Shown here in pieces: positions 38,617 through 46,718 of a DNA stretch of 64,000 nt. The stretch is from JBAOHV01 sp963714875. GTDB taxonomy: Bacteria > Actinomycetota > Acidimicrobiia > Acidimicrobiales > Microtrichaceae. Numbering within the stretch: position 1 is the first letter of the stretch; the number at the start of each line of letters is the position of its first letter. Under the pieces are notes generated by a model that ran no database searches, was not told the origin of the DNA, and saw nothing but the letters and a program-made list of their open reading frames with translations. The DNA is taken from assembly GCA_963714875.1 (NCBI GenBank), contig CAVQQI010000012.1, positions 253,464 through 317,463 on the forward strand. Direction: 5' to 3'. Position numbers and translations under genes: made by a program.

Positions 38617-39183
38617 TCAGTGCGCGGCCACTCCGGGTGCGGTGGAGCCGTCGCGGATCGACCGGGCCACGGAGAGCACCCGCTCCGGATCCGTGCGGGT
38701 CAGCTCGGTGACCGCCGCCGGGGTGAGGCGCAAGATGTCGTCGGGCACCCCGTCGACGATGGCGCGACGCTCCTGGTAGTGGTGCGTGGACGCCACACCG
38801 GCGAAGACGTCCTTGCGCACCGCGGCCAGGTCGGCCGGCGGTTCGACGAGGTAGCTCCACAGCGACAGCGCCACCGTGAGGTCGTGGATCATCGGGGCCC
38901 GACCGAAGATGGCGGCACGGCGCATGGCGATGGCGAGGCAGCCCGCCAGCGCATCCTCCTCGTGCTCCCCGGGGGTGAGCACGAGGCGCCCACGGAACTG
39001 GCCGGCCAGCTTCATGGCGTACCCCTGATCGGGACCAGGGCTGCCGAGGCGGGGACCCGACGGCTGGCGTCCGTCGAGCTCGGCGGGTCGGTCGGCCATC
39101 CACGAATCCGGCCGCCACGGCGGCGAGACGTAGACGCGGGCGTTGTCGTCGGTCGGGGCGGGGACGTACTCGGGGGCAGCCAT
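38617..39183 (-). CDS. Conserved-looking hypothetical protein
   Basis: 188 residues, intact, not recognised. The first 60 residues are Pro-rich and disordered (PEYVPAPTDDNARVYVSPPW). The rest is helical: MKLAGQFRGRLVLTPGEHEE, DALAGCLAIAMRRAAIFGR, LTVALSLWSYLVEPPADLAA and the Arg/Asp-rich end. No metal or nucleotide motif. It sits downstream of cimA on the same strand, 32 bases away, and converges with the L,D-transpeptidase. It may be the last gene of the leuB-ilvE-cimA transcript. Confidence 0.6.
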   Translation of the reverse strand: MAAPEYVPAPTDDNARVYVSPPWRPDSWMADRPAELDGRQPSGPRLGSPGPDQGYAMKLAGQFRGRLVLTPGEHEEDALAGCLAIAMRRAAIFGRAPMIHDLTVALSLWSYLVEPPADLAAVRKDVFAGVASTHHYQERRAIVDGVPDDILRLTPAAVTELTRTDPERVLSVARSIRDGSTAPGVAAH

Positions 39184-39215
39184 CGCCGCTCACGATAGTG
39201 GGCGCCGAAGACCGC

Positions 39216-40868
39216 TCAGCCGTCCCCGTGGAGCAGGCCGAACTCGATCGAGTCCATCAGCGCCTGCCACGAGGCCTCGATGACGTTGCTGTCGACCCCG
39301 ACGGTCGTCCACACCCGCTCGCCGTCGGTCGAGTCCACCAGCACCCGCACCATCGCCCCGGTGGCGGCGCCACCGTCGACCACACGGACCTTGAAATCGG
39401 TCAGATGGATGCGATCGAGCACCGGGAACCGACCGTTGAGCGCCCGCCGCACGGCGGCGTCGAGGGCGTTCACGGGCCCGTTGCCCTCCCCCACGGCGGC
39501 GACGCGACGCCCGTCGATCCACAGCTTCACCGTCGCCTCCACGGAGACCTCGACCTCGCCGTCGGGCATCACGGGGCCCTCGCGGTGGTAGCTGGAGACG
39601 CGATAGGCCTCGACCTGGAAGAACGGTTGCTCCCAGCCGGCGGCGCGGCGCATGAGCAGCTCGAGCGAGGCATCGGCGGCCTCGAACAGCCACCCCTCGC
39701 TCTCGAGGCGCTTGAGGTCGTCGCTCACCGCGGCCGCGGCCCGGTCGTCGAGCTCGAGGCCGAACTCGGTGGCCTTCATGGCCATGCCGGCGCGCCCGCC
39801 GAGGTCGGACACGAGGACGCGGGTGCGGTTCCCGACCACGGCTGGGTCGACGTGCTCATAGGTGGCGCCCCCCGCCCGCCCGAGTGCCGAGGTGTGCAGC
39901 CCGCCCTTGTGGGCGAACGCCGACATCCCCACGAAGGGGTCCGAGGGCTGCGGCGGCAGGTTGACCAGCTCGGCCACCCGGTGGCTGACCACCGTGAGGC
40001 GGTCCATCCGGCCCTCGGGCAGCGTGGCCACGCCGAGCTTCAGGGTGAGGTCGGGGATGACGGTCATGAGGTTGGCGTTGCCGGTGCGCTCCCCGTACCC
40101 GTTCACCGTGCCCTGCACCTGGGTCGCGCCGCCGAGAACAGCGGCCACGGAGTTGGCCACGGCCGAGCCGGAGTCGTTCTGCGTGTGGATGCCGACCGCC
40201 ACGTCGTCGCCGAAGTGGGTCGTGACCTCCGTGGTCATCTGCTGGACTTCGTGGGCCAACGAGCCGCCGTTGGTGTCGCACAGCACCACCACCGCCGCGC
40301 CGTTCTCGGCCGCCGCCTCGAGGACGCGGAGGGCGAACTCGGGGTTGGCCTTGTACCCGTCGAAGAAGTGCTCGGCGTCGAAGAAGACCCGCAGGCCCTC
40401 CCCGGCGAGGAAGGCCACGGACTCGCCGACCATGGCCACGCCCTCGTCGAGCGTCGTCCGCAGGGCCTCGGTGACGTGGAAGTCCCAGCTCTTCCCCACG
40501 ATGCAGACGGTGCCGGTGCCGGCACCGACGAGGGCGGCCAGGGTCGGGTCCACGTCCACCTTGCCGGCCGGGCGGCGGGTCGAGCCGAAGGCCACGAGCT
40601 CTGCGCTCGACAGGCTCAGTTCCGACGGGGCGCGCCGGAAGAACTCCTCGTCCTTGGGGTTGGCCTGCGGGTACCCACCCTCGATCCAGTGCACCCCGAG
40701 CCAGTCGAGCTGCTCGGCCACGCGGAGCTTGTCCTCGACCGTGAGCGAGATGCCCTCGAACTGCGCGCCGTCGCGCAGCGTGGTGTCGAAGATCTCGACG
40801 GCCTCGGGCATCTGGGGGGTCCCGGACGCCGTGGCGCCGTCGCGCAGCGGCGCCCGATCAGTTGACAT
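39216..40868 (-). CDS. cimA: (R)-citramalate synthase
   Basis: 550 residues, intact. Condenses pyruvate and acetyl-CoA to citramalate, giving a threonine-independent route to 2-ketobutyrate and isoleucine. The DRE-TIM barrel begins EIFDTTLRDGAQFEGISLTV. HWIEGGYPQANPKDEEFF, VVLCDTNGGSLAHEVQQM and GIHTQNDSGSAVANSVAAV (HxN-type metal site) follow, then VNGYGERTGNANL and FAHKGGLHTSALGRA. The C-terminal LeuA dimer/regulatory domain includes KVRVVDGGAATGAMVRVLV. The FEGISLT and KGGLH variants separate it from the leuA at 54447. It overlaps ilvE by 11 bases. Confidence 0.92.
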   Translation of the reverse strand: MSTDRAPLRDGATASGTPQMPEAVEIFDTTLRDGAQFEGISLTVEDKLRVAEQLDWLGVHWIEGGYPQANPKDEEFFRRAPSELSLSSAELVAFGSTRRPAGKVDVDPTLAALVGAGTGTVCIVGKSWDFHVTEALRTTLDEGVAMVGESVAFLAGEGLRVFFDAEHFFDGYKANPEFALRVLEAAAENGAAVVVLCDTNGGSLAHEVQQMTTEVTTHFGDDVAVGIHTQNDSGSAVANSVAAVLGGATQVQGTVNGYGERTGNANLMTVIPDLTLKLGVATLPEGRMDRLTVVSHRVAELVNLPPQPSDPFVGMSAFAHKGGLHTSALGRAGGATYEHVDPAVVGNRTRVLVSDLGGRAGMAMKATEFGLELDDRAAAAVSDDLKRLESEGWLFEAADASLELLMRRAAGWEQPFFQVEAYRVSSYHREGPVMPDGEVEVSVEATVKLWIDGRRVAAVGEGNGPVNALDAAVRRALNGRFPVLDRIHLTDFKVRVVDGGAATGAMVRVLVDSTDGERVWTTVGVDSNVIEASWQALMDSIEFGLLHGDG

Positions 40869-41775
40869 GCTCCAGCCAGTCCTTGTAGCGGTCGACCTCG
40901 CCGCGCACGGTGCGGGCGTACTCGGCGGCGATGGCCGTGGTCATCGGCCCGGGGCAGGGGATGGCGCGATCGTCGACGGAGTTGACGGCGGACACCTCGG
41001 CGGCGGTGCCGCAGACGAACATCTCGTCGCACACGTAGAGGTCGCTGCGCGTCAACAGGTCGACGCGGGTCGGGAAGCCGAAGTCGGCGGCGATGGCCAT
41101 GACGGTGTCCTGGGTGATCCCCTCGAGGGCGCCGGCGGCGACGGGCGGGGTGATGAGCACCCCGTCGCGGGCCACGAAGATGTTCTCGCCGGTGCACTCG
41201 CTCACGTACCCCTGCGGGCTGAGCATGATGGCTTCGTCGTAGCCCGCCTTCAGCGCCTCGACCTTGGCCAACGAGGAGTTGACGTAGTTCCCGGTGGTCT
41301 TGGCCGCCGGGGGCATGGTGTTGTGGTCGTGACGGGTCCACGACGAGATCTTCATGCTCACCCCCTTGGTGACGGCGTCCTCCCCGAGGTAGGCGCCCCA
41401 CGGCCAGCAGGCGATCGAGACGTCGACGCTGCACGGCAGGGTGTTGAGGCCCATCTCCCCGTAGCCGTAGTAGGCGATGGGGCGGATGTAGGCCGAGGGC
41501 AGACCGCTGGCCCGCACCACGTCCTTGGTCGCCGTGACCAGCTCCTCGACGGAGTAGGGCAGGTCCATCCCCATGATCTTGGCGGAGTTGTGCAGGCGGG
41601 CCATGTGGTCGGTGAGGCGGAACACGGCGGGGCCGTCGGCGGTCTCGTAGGCGCGCACGCCCTCGAACACGCCCATGCCGTAGTGCAGGGTGTGGGTGAG
41701 CACGTGGATGCGGGCGTCGTCCCAGTCGACGAGCTCGCCGTTCATCCAGATCTTCTCGGTCGGAGTGATGGGCAC
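40858..41775 (-). CDS. ilvE: Branched-chain amino acid aminotransferase
   Basis: 305 residues, intact, fold type IV PLP enzyme. KIWMNGELVDWDDARIHVLT, HYGMGVFEGVRAYETADGPA, the PLP lysine in PAAKTTGNYVNSSLAKVEA, and EAIMLSPQGYVSECTGENIF with VCGTAAEVSAVNSVDDR at the cofactor phosphate site. It performs the last step for Leu, Ile and Val. The GTG start at 41775 is 14 bases after leuB. It sits in the leuB-ilvE-cimA operon under the leader attenuator. Confidence 0.92.
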   Translation of the reverse strand: MPITPTEKIWMNGELVDWDDARIHVLTHTLHYGMGVFEGVRAYETADGPAVFRLTDHMARLHNSAKIMGMDLPYSVEELVTATKDVVRASGLPSAYIRPIAYYGYGEMGLNTLPCSVDVSIACWPWGAYLGEDAVTKGVSMKISSWTRHDHNTMPPAAKTTGNYVNSSLAKVEALKAGYDEAIMLSPQGYVSECTGENIFVARDGVLITPPVAAGALEGITQDTVMAIAADFGFPTRVDLLTRSDLYVCDEMFVCGTAAEVSAVNSVDDRAIPCPGPMTTAIAAEYARTVRGEVDRYKDWLEHVN

Positions 41776-41789
41776 GGGGTTCCCCTTGG

Positions 41790-42770
41790 CTACAGGCGGG
41801 CGACGACGGCGTCGCCGACCTCGGTGGTGGAGCCGGTGAGCGTCGAGGTGTCGGCGCAGGCGGCACGGATGCGGGCGGCGGCATCGGCCTCGCCCAAGTG
41901 GTCGAGCATCATGGCCGCCGACAAGATGGCGGCCACGGGGTTGGCCCGGTTCTGCCCGGCGATGTCGGGGGCCGACCCGTGGACCGGCTCGAACATCGAG
42001 GGGCCGGTGCGCGCCGGGTTGAGGTTCCCGGACGACGCGAAGCCGATGCCCCCCGACACCGCCCCACCGAGGTCGGTGAGGATGTCGCCGAAGAGGTTGT
42101 CGGTGACGATGACGTCGTACCGTGAGGGGTCCTCGACGAAGTAGATGCAGGCCGCGTCCACGTGGTTGTAGGCGGTGGTGACGTCTCCGTACTCGGAGGC
42201 CACGGCGTCGAAGGTGCGTTCCCAGAGATCGCCGGCGAAGGTGAGCACGTTCGTCTTGTGCACCAGGGTCAGGTGGCGCGCCTCGCGGCTGCGGGCCAGC
42301 TCGAAGGCGTAGCGCACGCAGCGCTCGACCCCGAAGCGGGTGTTGACCGAGCCCTGCGTGGCGATCTCGTGAGGCGTGCCCCTGCGCAGGAAGCCCCCCT
42401 CGCCGGCGTAGGTGCCCTCGGTGTTCTCGCGGATCACGATGAAGTCGTGCGAGCCGTCGGGGGCGAGGAAGGGTCGCTGGTTCACGAACAGGTCGAGATC
42501 GAAGCGCATCTTGAGCAGCAGGCCCCGCTCGATCAACCCCGGCGGGACGTCGGGCGTGCCCACGGCGCCGAGCAGGAGGGCGTCGAGGTCCCGCCACTCC
42601 TCGATGGTGGCGTCGTCGAGGACGACGCCGTCGCGCAGGTAGCGGGCCCCGCCGAGGTCGTAGTCGACCGTGTCGAGGTCGACCCCGGCCGCACGCACGA
42701 CCTTCAGCGCCTCGGGGATGACCTCGAGGCCGATGCCGTCGCCGGGGATGACTCCGATGGTGTGGCTCAA
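41790..42770 (-). CDS. leuB: 3-isopropylmalate dehydrogenase
   Basis: 326 residues, intact. TIGVIPGDGIGLEVIPEAL, LLKMRFDLDLFVNQRPFLA, FIVIRENTEGTYAGEGGFL, HKTNVLTFAGDLWERTF, VTDNLFGDILTDLGGAVSGG and EPVHGSAPDIAGQNRANPVA are the standard active-site and NAD blocks. The N-terminus fits a TTG start at 42770 with CCGGAG seven bases upstream. No ATG or GTG in frame gives the usual N-terminus. It is the first structural gene after an attenuator. Confidence 0.92.
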   Translation of the reverse strand: MSHTIGVIPGDGIGLEVIPEALKVVRAAGVDLDTVDYDLGGARYLRDGVVLDDATIEEWRDLDALLLGAVGTPDVPPGLIERGLLLKMRFDLDLFVNQRPFLAPDGSHDFIVIRENTEGTYAGEGGFLRRGTPHEIATQGSVNTRFGVERCVRYAFELARSREARHLTLVHKTNVLTFAGDLWERTFDAVASEYGDVTTAYNHVDAACIYFVEDPSRYDVIVTDNLFGDILTDLGGAVSGGIGFASSGNLNPARTGPSMFEPVHGSAPDIAGQNRANPVAAILSAAMMLDHLGEADAAARIRAACADTSTLTGSTTEVGDAVVARL

Positions 42771-42840
42771 CGTGGACTCCGGGGAAGAGGGACGAACAGA
42801 GGGACGAGACCGGTACCGCACGGGTGGAACGGGTCCCCAC

Positions 42841-42870
42841 AACGACAAAGCCGCCCACCAAGTGGACGGC
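42841..42870 (-). terminator. Intrinsic terminator in the leuB leader (attenuator)
   Basis: On the minus strand GCCGTCCAC-TTG-GTGGGCGGC forms a 9-bp stem with one G-U pair, followed by TTTGTCGTT. It lies between the leader peptide and leuB. Translation of the leader peptide would decide whether it forms. A smaller hairpin (ACACC/GGTGT, 42882-42896) precedes it and could act as pause or competing structure. Confidence 0.7.
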
Positions 42871-42899
42871 CTGAGACGCGGACACCACAGAGGTGTGCG

Positions 42900-42941
42900 C
42901 TACCGAATGATCGCTACCAGGGTCGTGAGGGCACGAGGCAC
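42900..42941 (-). CDS. Leader peptide of the leuB-ilvE-cimA operon (13 codons)
   Basis: Reads MPRALTTLVAIIR then TAG. Five of 13 codons are branched-chain amino acids (CTC, CTG, GTA, ATC, ATT), clustered near the end. A hairpin and then an intrinsic terminator follow directly. The GTG start sits seven bases after TACACT (42949-42954) and has no ribosome site, so the transcript most likely begins with the leader codon. This is the classical design of branched-chain amino acid attenuation. Ribosome stalling at Leu/Val/Ile codons would prevent terminator formation. The calls are from direct reading; no expression evidence. Confidence 0.72.
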   Translation of the reverse strand: MPRALTTLVAIIR

Positions 42942-42948
42942 GGCGGGA

Positions 42949-42954
42949 AGTGTA
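42949..42954 (-). promoter_or_regulatory. -10 element of the leuB operon leader
   Basis: TACACT on the minus strand, seven bases before the GTG of the leader peptide. The -35 region is GC-rich and I see no good hexamer. Confidence 0.5.
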
Positions 42955-43003
42955 CCCCCACCGCCGCCGGGGTGCGTGAGGTGTTCGGAGCCGTGGGGCT
43001 GGG

Positions 43004-43009
43004 TACGAT
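43004..43009 (+). promoter_or_regulatory. -10 element of leaderless greA
   Basis: TACGAT, six bases, then GTG at 43016. No ribosome site. It is divergent from the leuB leader promoter 50 bases away. Confidence 0.5.
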
Positions 43010-43015
43010 GCCGCC

Positions 43016-43483
43016 GTGCCCGACGTCCACCACCTGTCCCAGACCGCCCACGACCGCCTGAGCAGCGAGCTCGAGGAGCTCACCACGCACGGCCGGGTCG
43101 AGATCGCCCGCAAGATCCAGGCGGCACGTGAGCTGGGCGACCTCTCGGAGAACGGCGACTACCACGCCGCCAAGGAGGAGCAGGGCAAGATGGAGGGCCG
43201 GATCCGCCATCTCCAGGCACTGCTGCTCGACGCCCAGATCGTCGAGGCCGGCGGCACCGACTCCGTGGCACCCGGAGTGGTGGTGTCGATCTGCTACGAG
43301 GGCGACGACGACCCCGAGCGCTTCCTGATCGGCTCGATCGAGGAGCGCCACGGCGACGTCGAGGTCATCTCTCCCCGCTCCCCCCTCGGCGAGGCGCTCA
43401 TGGGCCGTGCCATCGGCGACGTGGTGAGCTACGAGGCGCCCGGGGGCCCACTGCAGGTCGAGATCGTCGACATCGAGAACTGA
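43016..43483 (+). CDS. greA: Transcription elongation factor GreA
   Basis: 155 residues, intact. Rescues backtracked RNA polymerase by stimulating transcript cleavage. The N-terminal coiled coil (LSQTAHDRLSSELEEL to the helix turn) carries the acidic tip LGDLSENGDYHAAKEEQGKM. The C-terminal FKBP-like domain shows ISPRSPLGEALMGRAIGD. Length is standard. A leaderless GTG start is predicted. The alpha/beta hydrolase gene begins 12 bases downstream and shares the transcript. Confidence 0.94.
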   Translation: MPDVHHLSQTAHDRLSSELEELTTHGRVEIARKIQAARELGDLSENGDYHAAKEEQGKMEGRIRHLQALLLDAQIVEAGGTDSVAPGVVVSICYEGDDDPERFLIGSIEERHGDVEVISPRSPLGEALMGRAIGDVVSYEAPGGPLQVEIVDIEN

Positions 43484-43495
43484 CGTCGGCCGCCG

Positions 43496-44386
43496 GTGAG
43501 CACCGCCGAGTCCTCTCCGCCACCGCCGCTCGATCCCGAAGCCGCGCCGTTCCCCACGCCCGGCCTGCCCGACGGCGACTTCGTCGAGCTCCCCGGGCGC
43601 GGCACGACCTTCGTGCGCGAGGCGCCCGGTCCTCCGGGGGCACCGACGCTGATCCTGCTGCATGGCTGGACCGCCAACTCTGCGCTGAACTGGTTCCCCG
43701 TCTACGCGCCTCTCTCGCGCCACTTCCGGGTCCTGGCCCTCGACCACCGGGGCCACGGCCGGGGCCTGCGCACCTGGCGAAGGTTTCGCCTCGAGGACTG
43801 CGCCGACGACGTGGCAGCCCTCGCCGACGTCTACGGGATCGAGTCGTTCGTGCCGGTGGGCTACTCCATGGGTGGGCCGATCGCCCAGCTGGTGTGGCAT
43901 CGCCACCGAGCACGGGTGTCCGGCCTCGTGCTGTGCTCCACGGCCCGGAACTTCAAGAGCCACCCCAGCGAGCACGCGGCGTTCGGTGTGATCGCCGGGT
44001 TGACCGTCGCGGCCCGAGCCACCCCGCCGACGGTGCGCAAGCGGGTGGCCGATCGGATGGTCGTGGCCCGCTACGACGACACACCGTTGGGCCGGTGGGC
44101 CCGGGAGCAGAGCCGGCTCAACGACGTGCGCTCGATCCTGGAGGCGGGACGGGCGTTGTCGGGCTTCTCGTCGAAGAGCTGGATCGGAGCGGTCGACGTC
44201 CCGACGGCGGTGCTGCTCACCCGCTTCGACACCACCGTGCCGGTTCGCCGCCAACGGGCGCTGGCCGAGGCGATCCCCGGCGCACGCCTCTGGGAGATCG
44301 ACGGCGCCCACGACGTGTGCGCCACCGATCCTCCGGCCTTCGTCCCGCATCTGGTCGACGGCTGTCGCCACGTCGCCGGCCTCTGA
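43496..44386 (+). CDS. Alpha/beta hydrolase
   Basis: 296 residues, intact. LILLHGWTANSALNWFPVYA, LALDHRGHGRGLRTWRRFRL, nucleophile elbow VPVGYSMGGPIAQLVWHRHR, acid in LLTRFDTTVPVRRQRALAEA, and the catalytic His in EIDGAHDVCATDPPAFVPHL. It resembles haloperoxidase/esterase-like hydrolases. Substrate unknown. GTG start is 12 bases after greA. Confidence 0.85.
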   Translation: MSTAESSPPPPLDPEAAPFPTPGLPDGDFVELPGRGTTFVREAPGPPGAPTLILLHGWTANSALNWFPVYAPLSRHFRVLALDHRGHGRGLRTWRRFRLEDCADDVAALADVYGIESFVPVGYSMGGPIAQLVWHRHRARVSGLVLCSTARNFKSHPSEHAAFGVIAGLTVAARATPPTVRKRVADRMVVARYDDTPLGRWAREQSRLNDVRSILEAGRALSGFSSKSWIGAVDVPTAVLLTRFDTTVPVRRQRALAEAIPGARLWEIDGAHDVCATDPPAFVPHLVDGCRHVAGL

Positions 44387-44422
44387 CAGGGCCCACTCGA
44401 TGTCAGGAACCTGGGCGGCCCC

Positions 44423-46648
44423 TCACCCGGAGCTGCCGGCGAGATCGACGATGATGTGGCTCGCCGAGCGGGTGTAGATGCAGATCGTCCCATCGGGCGA
44501 CACCGGCATCGTGACGTGGGCGGCACGCGTGTCGCCCGTCACCACGTTCAGGTTGGAGGTCTGCTCTCCCGGTGAGCCGGCGGCCGAGCACGGGAAGACC
44601 GAGAGCCAGCCCGGACCCCGCACGTCGGTGGCGGTGAGGGTGAGCACGACCGAGGTCGTGCCGGCCGGTGCACCGGCCCCTCCCACCACGGACTGGGTGA
44701 TGGTCCGACCTGCGGCGATGGGCGGCCCCCCGGCACGGGTGTCGAGCAGCCGAACCGGGGACCGGGCCCGCATCAGCGCTCCGGTCGGACCCGTGAACCC
44801 GAAGACGTCGACGACGACGTCGGTGGGCGACGGGGCGTACACGCACACGGAACCGGTCGCCGACAACGGAACCATCGCGGCGTTGGCGACCGTGGCACCG
44901 GCGGCGAAGTTCACGTTCGACACCAGGGGACGCGACGCAGCGCACGGCCACGCCATCAGCCAGCCGTCGCGGGCAGCACCGGTCGCCGTGATGTTCAGTG
45001 CCGCTGCGGTGGCCTCCGCCGAGACCCCGGCGCGACCTCGGACGGGGATCTCGACCACGCCACCGGCACCAGGACGGGTGGTGGTGGTGCGCGTGTCGAG
45101 CAACCGACTGGGGACGACGCCGGTGAACCCGCCCGCGGCCGACGTGTCGTAGGCCCCCTGCAGATCGGCCACGAGGTGGGTGGCCCCATAGGTGTAGAGG
45201 CACACCTTGCGCGCCGGGCTGACCTGCACCGTCACCAGGTCGGCGACGACCTGCCCGGGCACGTAGTTGACGTTCGAGGCGTTCGGTGGCGTCCCACACG
45301 GGTAGGCCGTGACGAAGCCCCCCGACGCCGGCGCGACGACGGTCACGTTGAGGACCACTGCGCTCGTCGTCGCAGGAACACGGCCGGACAGATCCAGGGC
45401 GAGCACCTCCCCCGCCTCGAGCATCCTCGCCGACGCCGTGCCCAGTCCGCTACGGCTGTCGAGGACGCGGACCGGCGTGGCCGGGACGTAGGTGGCCGGA
45501 GGAGCCGGGCCACCCGGCCCGGGCTCACCGCTGATGACCAGACGGCCGTCGACCTGGCTCACCTGCTCGACGGCCAATCGGCGCTGGTTCGCCGGGTAGC
45601 TGGCGGGCGCGCCCTCGCCCCAGGAGTGGGTGGCGAGCAGGAGCTGCCCGTTCCTGCCCCGCGTCGCGCTCGGCCCCCCGATCCCCACCCGCCCGGCGCG
45701 TCGAGCCATGAGCGGGCCACTCGAGGTGCGGTTGCACTGGGGCGTCCAGGTGAAGCCCACGTCGGGACACACGGCGAACCCGGTCGCGTAGCGATCGGAG
45801 TCCCACCGGTTCCCCGAGTAGAAGAGCCCGAGGGAGCCGTCGGGCAGCCGCGCCAGCGTCGGGCTCTCTGCGACGTAGGCCTCCCAGGTGTTCTGCGACT
45901 CGAGGAGGAACCGCAGCTCGCTGCCCGACGCGTACGCCACCGTCGTGGGGTCCACCAACGTGATCGCCCTGGCCCAGATGCGCTGGCCGTGGCTCCCGAC
46001 CAGCCCCTCGTCCTTCCACACCAACGAGGTCACCCCGCTGACGGGGTCGGTGAAGGGCTGCGGGTCGATGCTGCCCAACGGGTCGCTCGAGCAGCTGAAC
46101 CGCTTGGCGTCACCGAAGGGACCCGCCGGAGACGCACTGGTCGCGTAGACGATGCAACGCCGGCCCGCCTGGTTCTCGCGCAACGCGTAGAACATCACCC
46201 AGCGGCTGCCCAGCTTGGTGACCCCCGGCGCCCAGAGGTCGTCGGGGAAGCGGGCGTCGCCGCTCTGCCAGGGCCAACCGGGCGGCGACGGATCCGGCAG
46301 GGCGTCGTGGTACTCGCCGTTGGGGTTGGGGATGGCGTGACGCGACCGCGCCGTCCAGGTCACCCCATCCGGCGAGGTCATGACCGGGACGTTCACCCCG
46401 CCGGTGGTGGTGCCGTAGGCGTAGTAGAGGTCGGTGACCGGATCGAACAGGATCGACGGGTCCGGGAAGTTCTGCGTGTACACGGCCCCAGGGGCGAAGT
46501 ACGGCGCACCCACGTACGCCGGTTGCGCCGGTTCGCCCTCGGCCCGTGGCTGGCCGAAGGGGACGACGACGCCCAGGAGCATCCCGGCCGCCAGCGCGAC
46601 GACCGCGGAGATCCTCCGAAACCCGGTCATCGTCGAAGGCCGGTTCAC
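44423..46648 (-). CDS. Secreted GH43-like beta-propeller protein with three C-terminal repeat domains
   Basis: 741 residues, intact. Signal peptide (RISAVVALAAGMLLGVVVPF). A five-bladed propeller region spans about residues 40-360 with the blade-1 acid in FPDPSILFDPVTDLYYAYGT, DLWAPGVTKLGSRWVMFYAL and GSIDPQPFTDPVSG, as in GH43 arabinanases and xylosidases. Three repeats of about 120 residues follow, each with RVLDSR/RLLDTR, VVLNVTV/ALNITAT, a YPCG/WPCA/FPCS turn, SNVN/SNLNV, VCLYTYG/VCVYAPS/ICIYTRS and a closing VVDVFG-like strand. The repeat is frequent in secreted actinobacterial proteins and may bind carbohydrate or cell wall. Not linked to neighbours. Confidence 0.75.
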   Translation of the reverse strand: MNRPSTMTGFRRISAVVALAAGMLLGVVVPFGQPRAEGEPAQPAYVGAPYFAPGAVYTQNFPDPSILFDPVTDLYYAYGTTTGGVNVPVMTSPDGVTWTARSRHAIPNPNGEYHDALPDPSPPGWPWQSGDARFPDDLWAPGVTKLGSRWVMFYALRENQAGRRCIVYATSASPAGPFGDAKRFSCSSDPLGSIDPQPFTDPVSGVTSLVWKDEGLVGSHGQRIWARAITLVDPTTVAYASGSELRFLLESQNTWEAYVAESPTLARLPDGSLGLFYSGNRWDSDRYATGFAVCPDVGFTWTPQCNRTSSGPLMARRAGRVGIGGPSATRGRNGQLLLATHSWGEGAPASYPANQRRLAVEQVSQVDGRLVISGEPGPGGPAPPATYVPATPVRVLDSRSGLGTASARMLEAGEVLALDLSGRVPATTSAVVLNVTVVAPASGGFVTAYPCGTPPNASNVNYVPGQVVADLVTVQVSPARKVCLYTYGATHLVADLQGAYDTSAAGGFTGVVPSRLLDTRTTTTRPGAGGVVEIPVRGRAGVSAEATAAALNITATGAARDGWLMAWPCAASRPLVSNVNFAAGATVANAAMVPLSATGSVCVYAPSPTDVVVDVFGFTGPTGALMRARSPVRLLDTRAGGPPIAAGRTITQSVVGGAGAPAGTTSVVLTLTATDVRGPGWLSVFPCSAAGSPGEQTSNLNVVTGDTRAAHVTMPVSPDGTICIYTRSASHIIVDLAGSSG

Positions 46649-46718
46649 TGCCCTTTCATCGACATCGGGCTCGCCCCGCTGAAGCAGATCGCCGTGGGCC
46701 CGGCGCAGGGCTGCCGGC

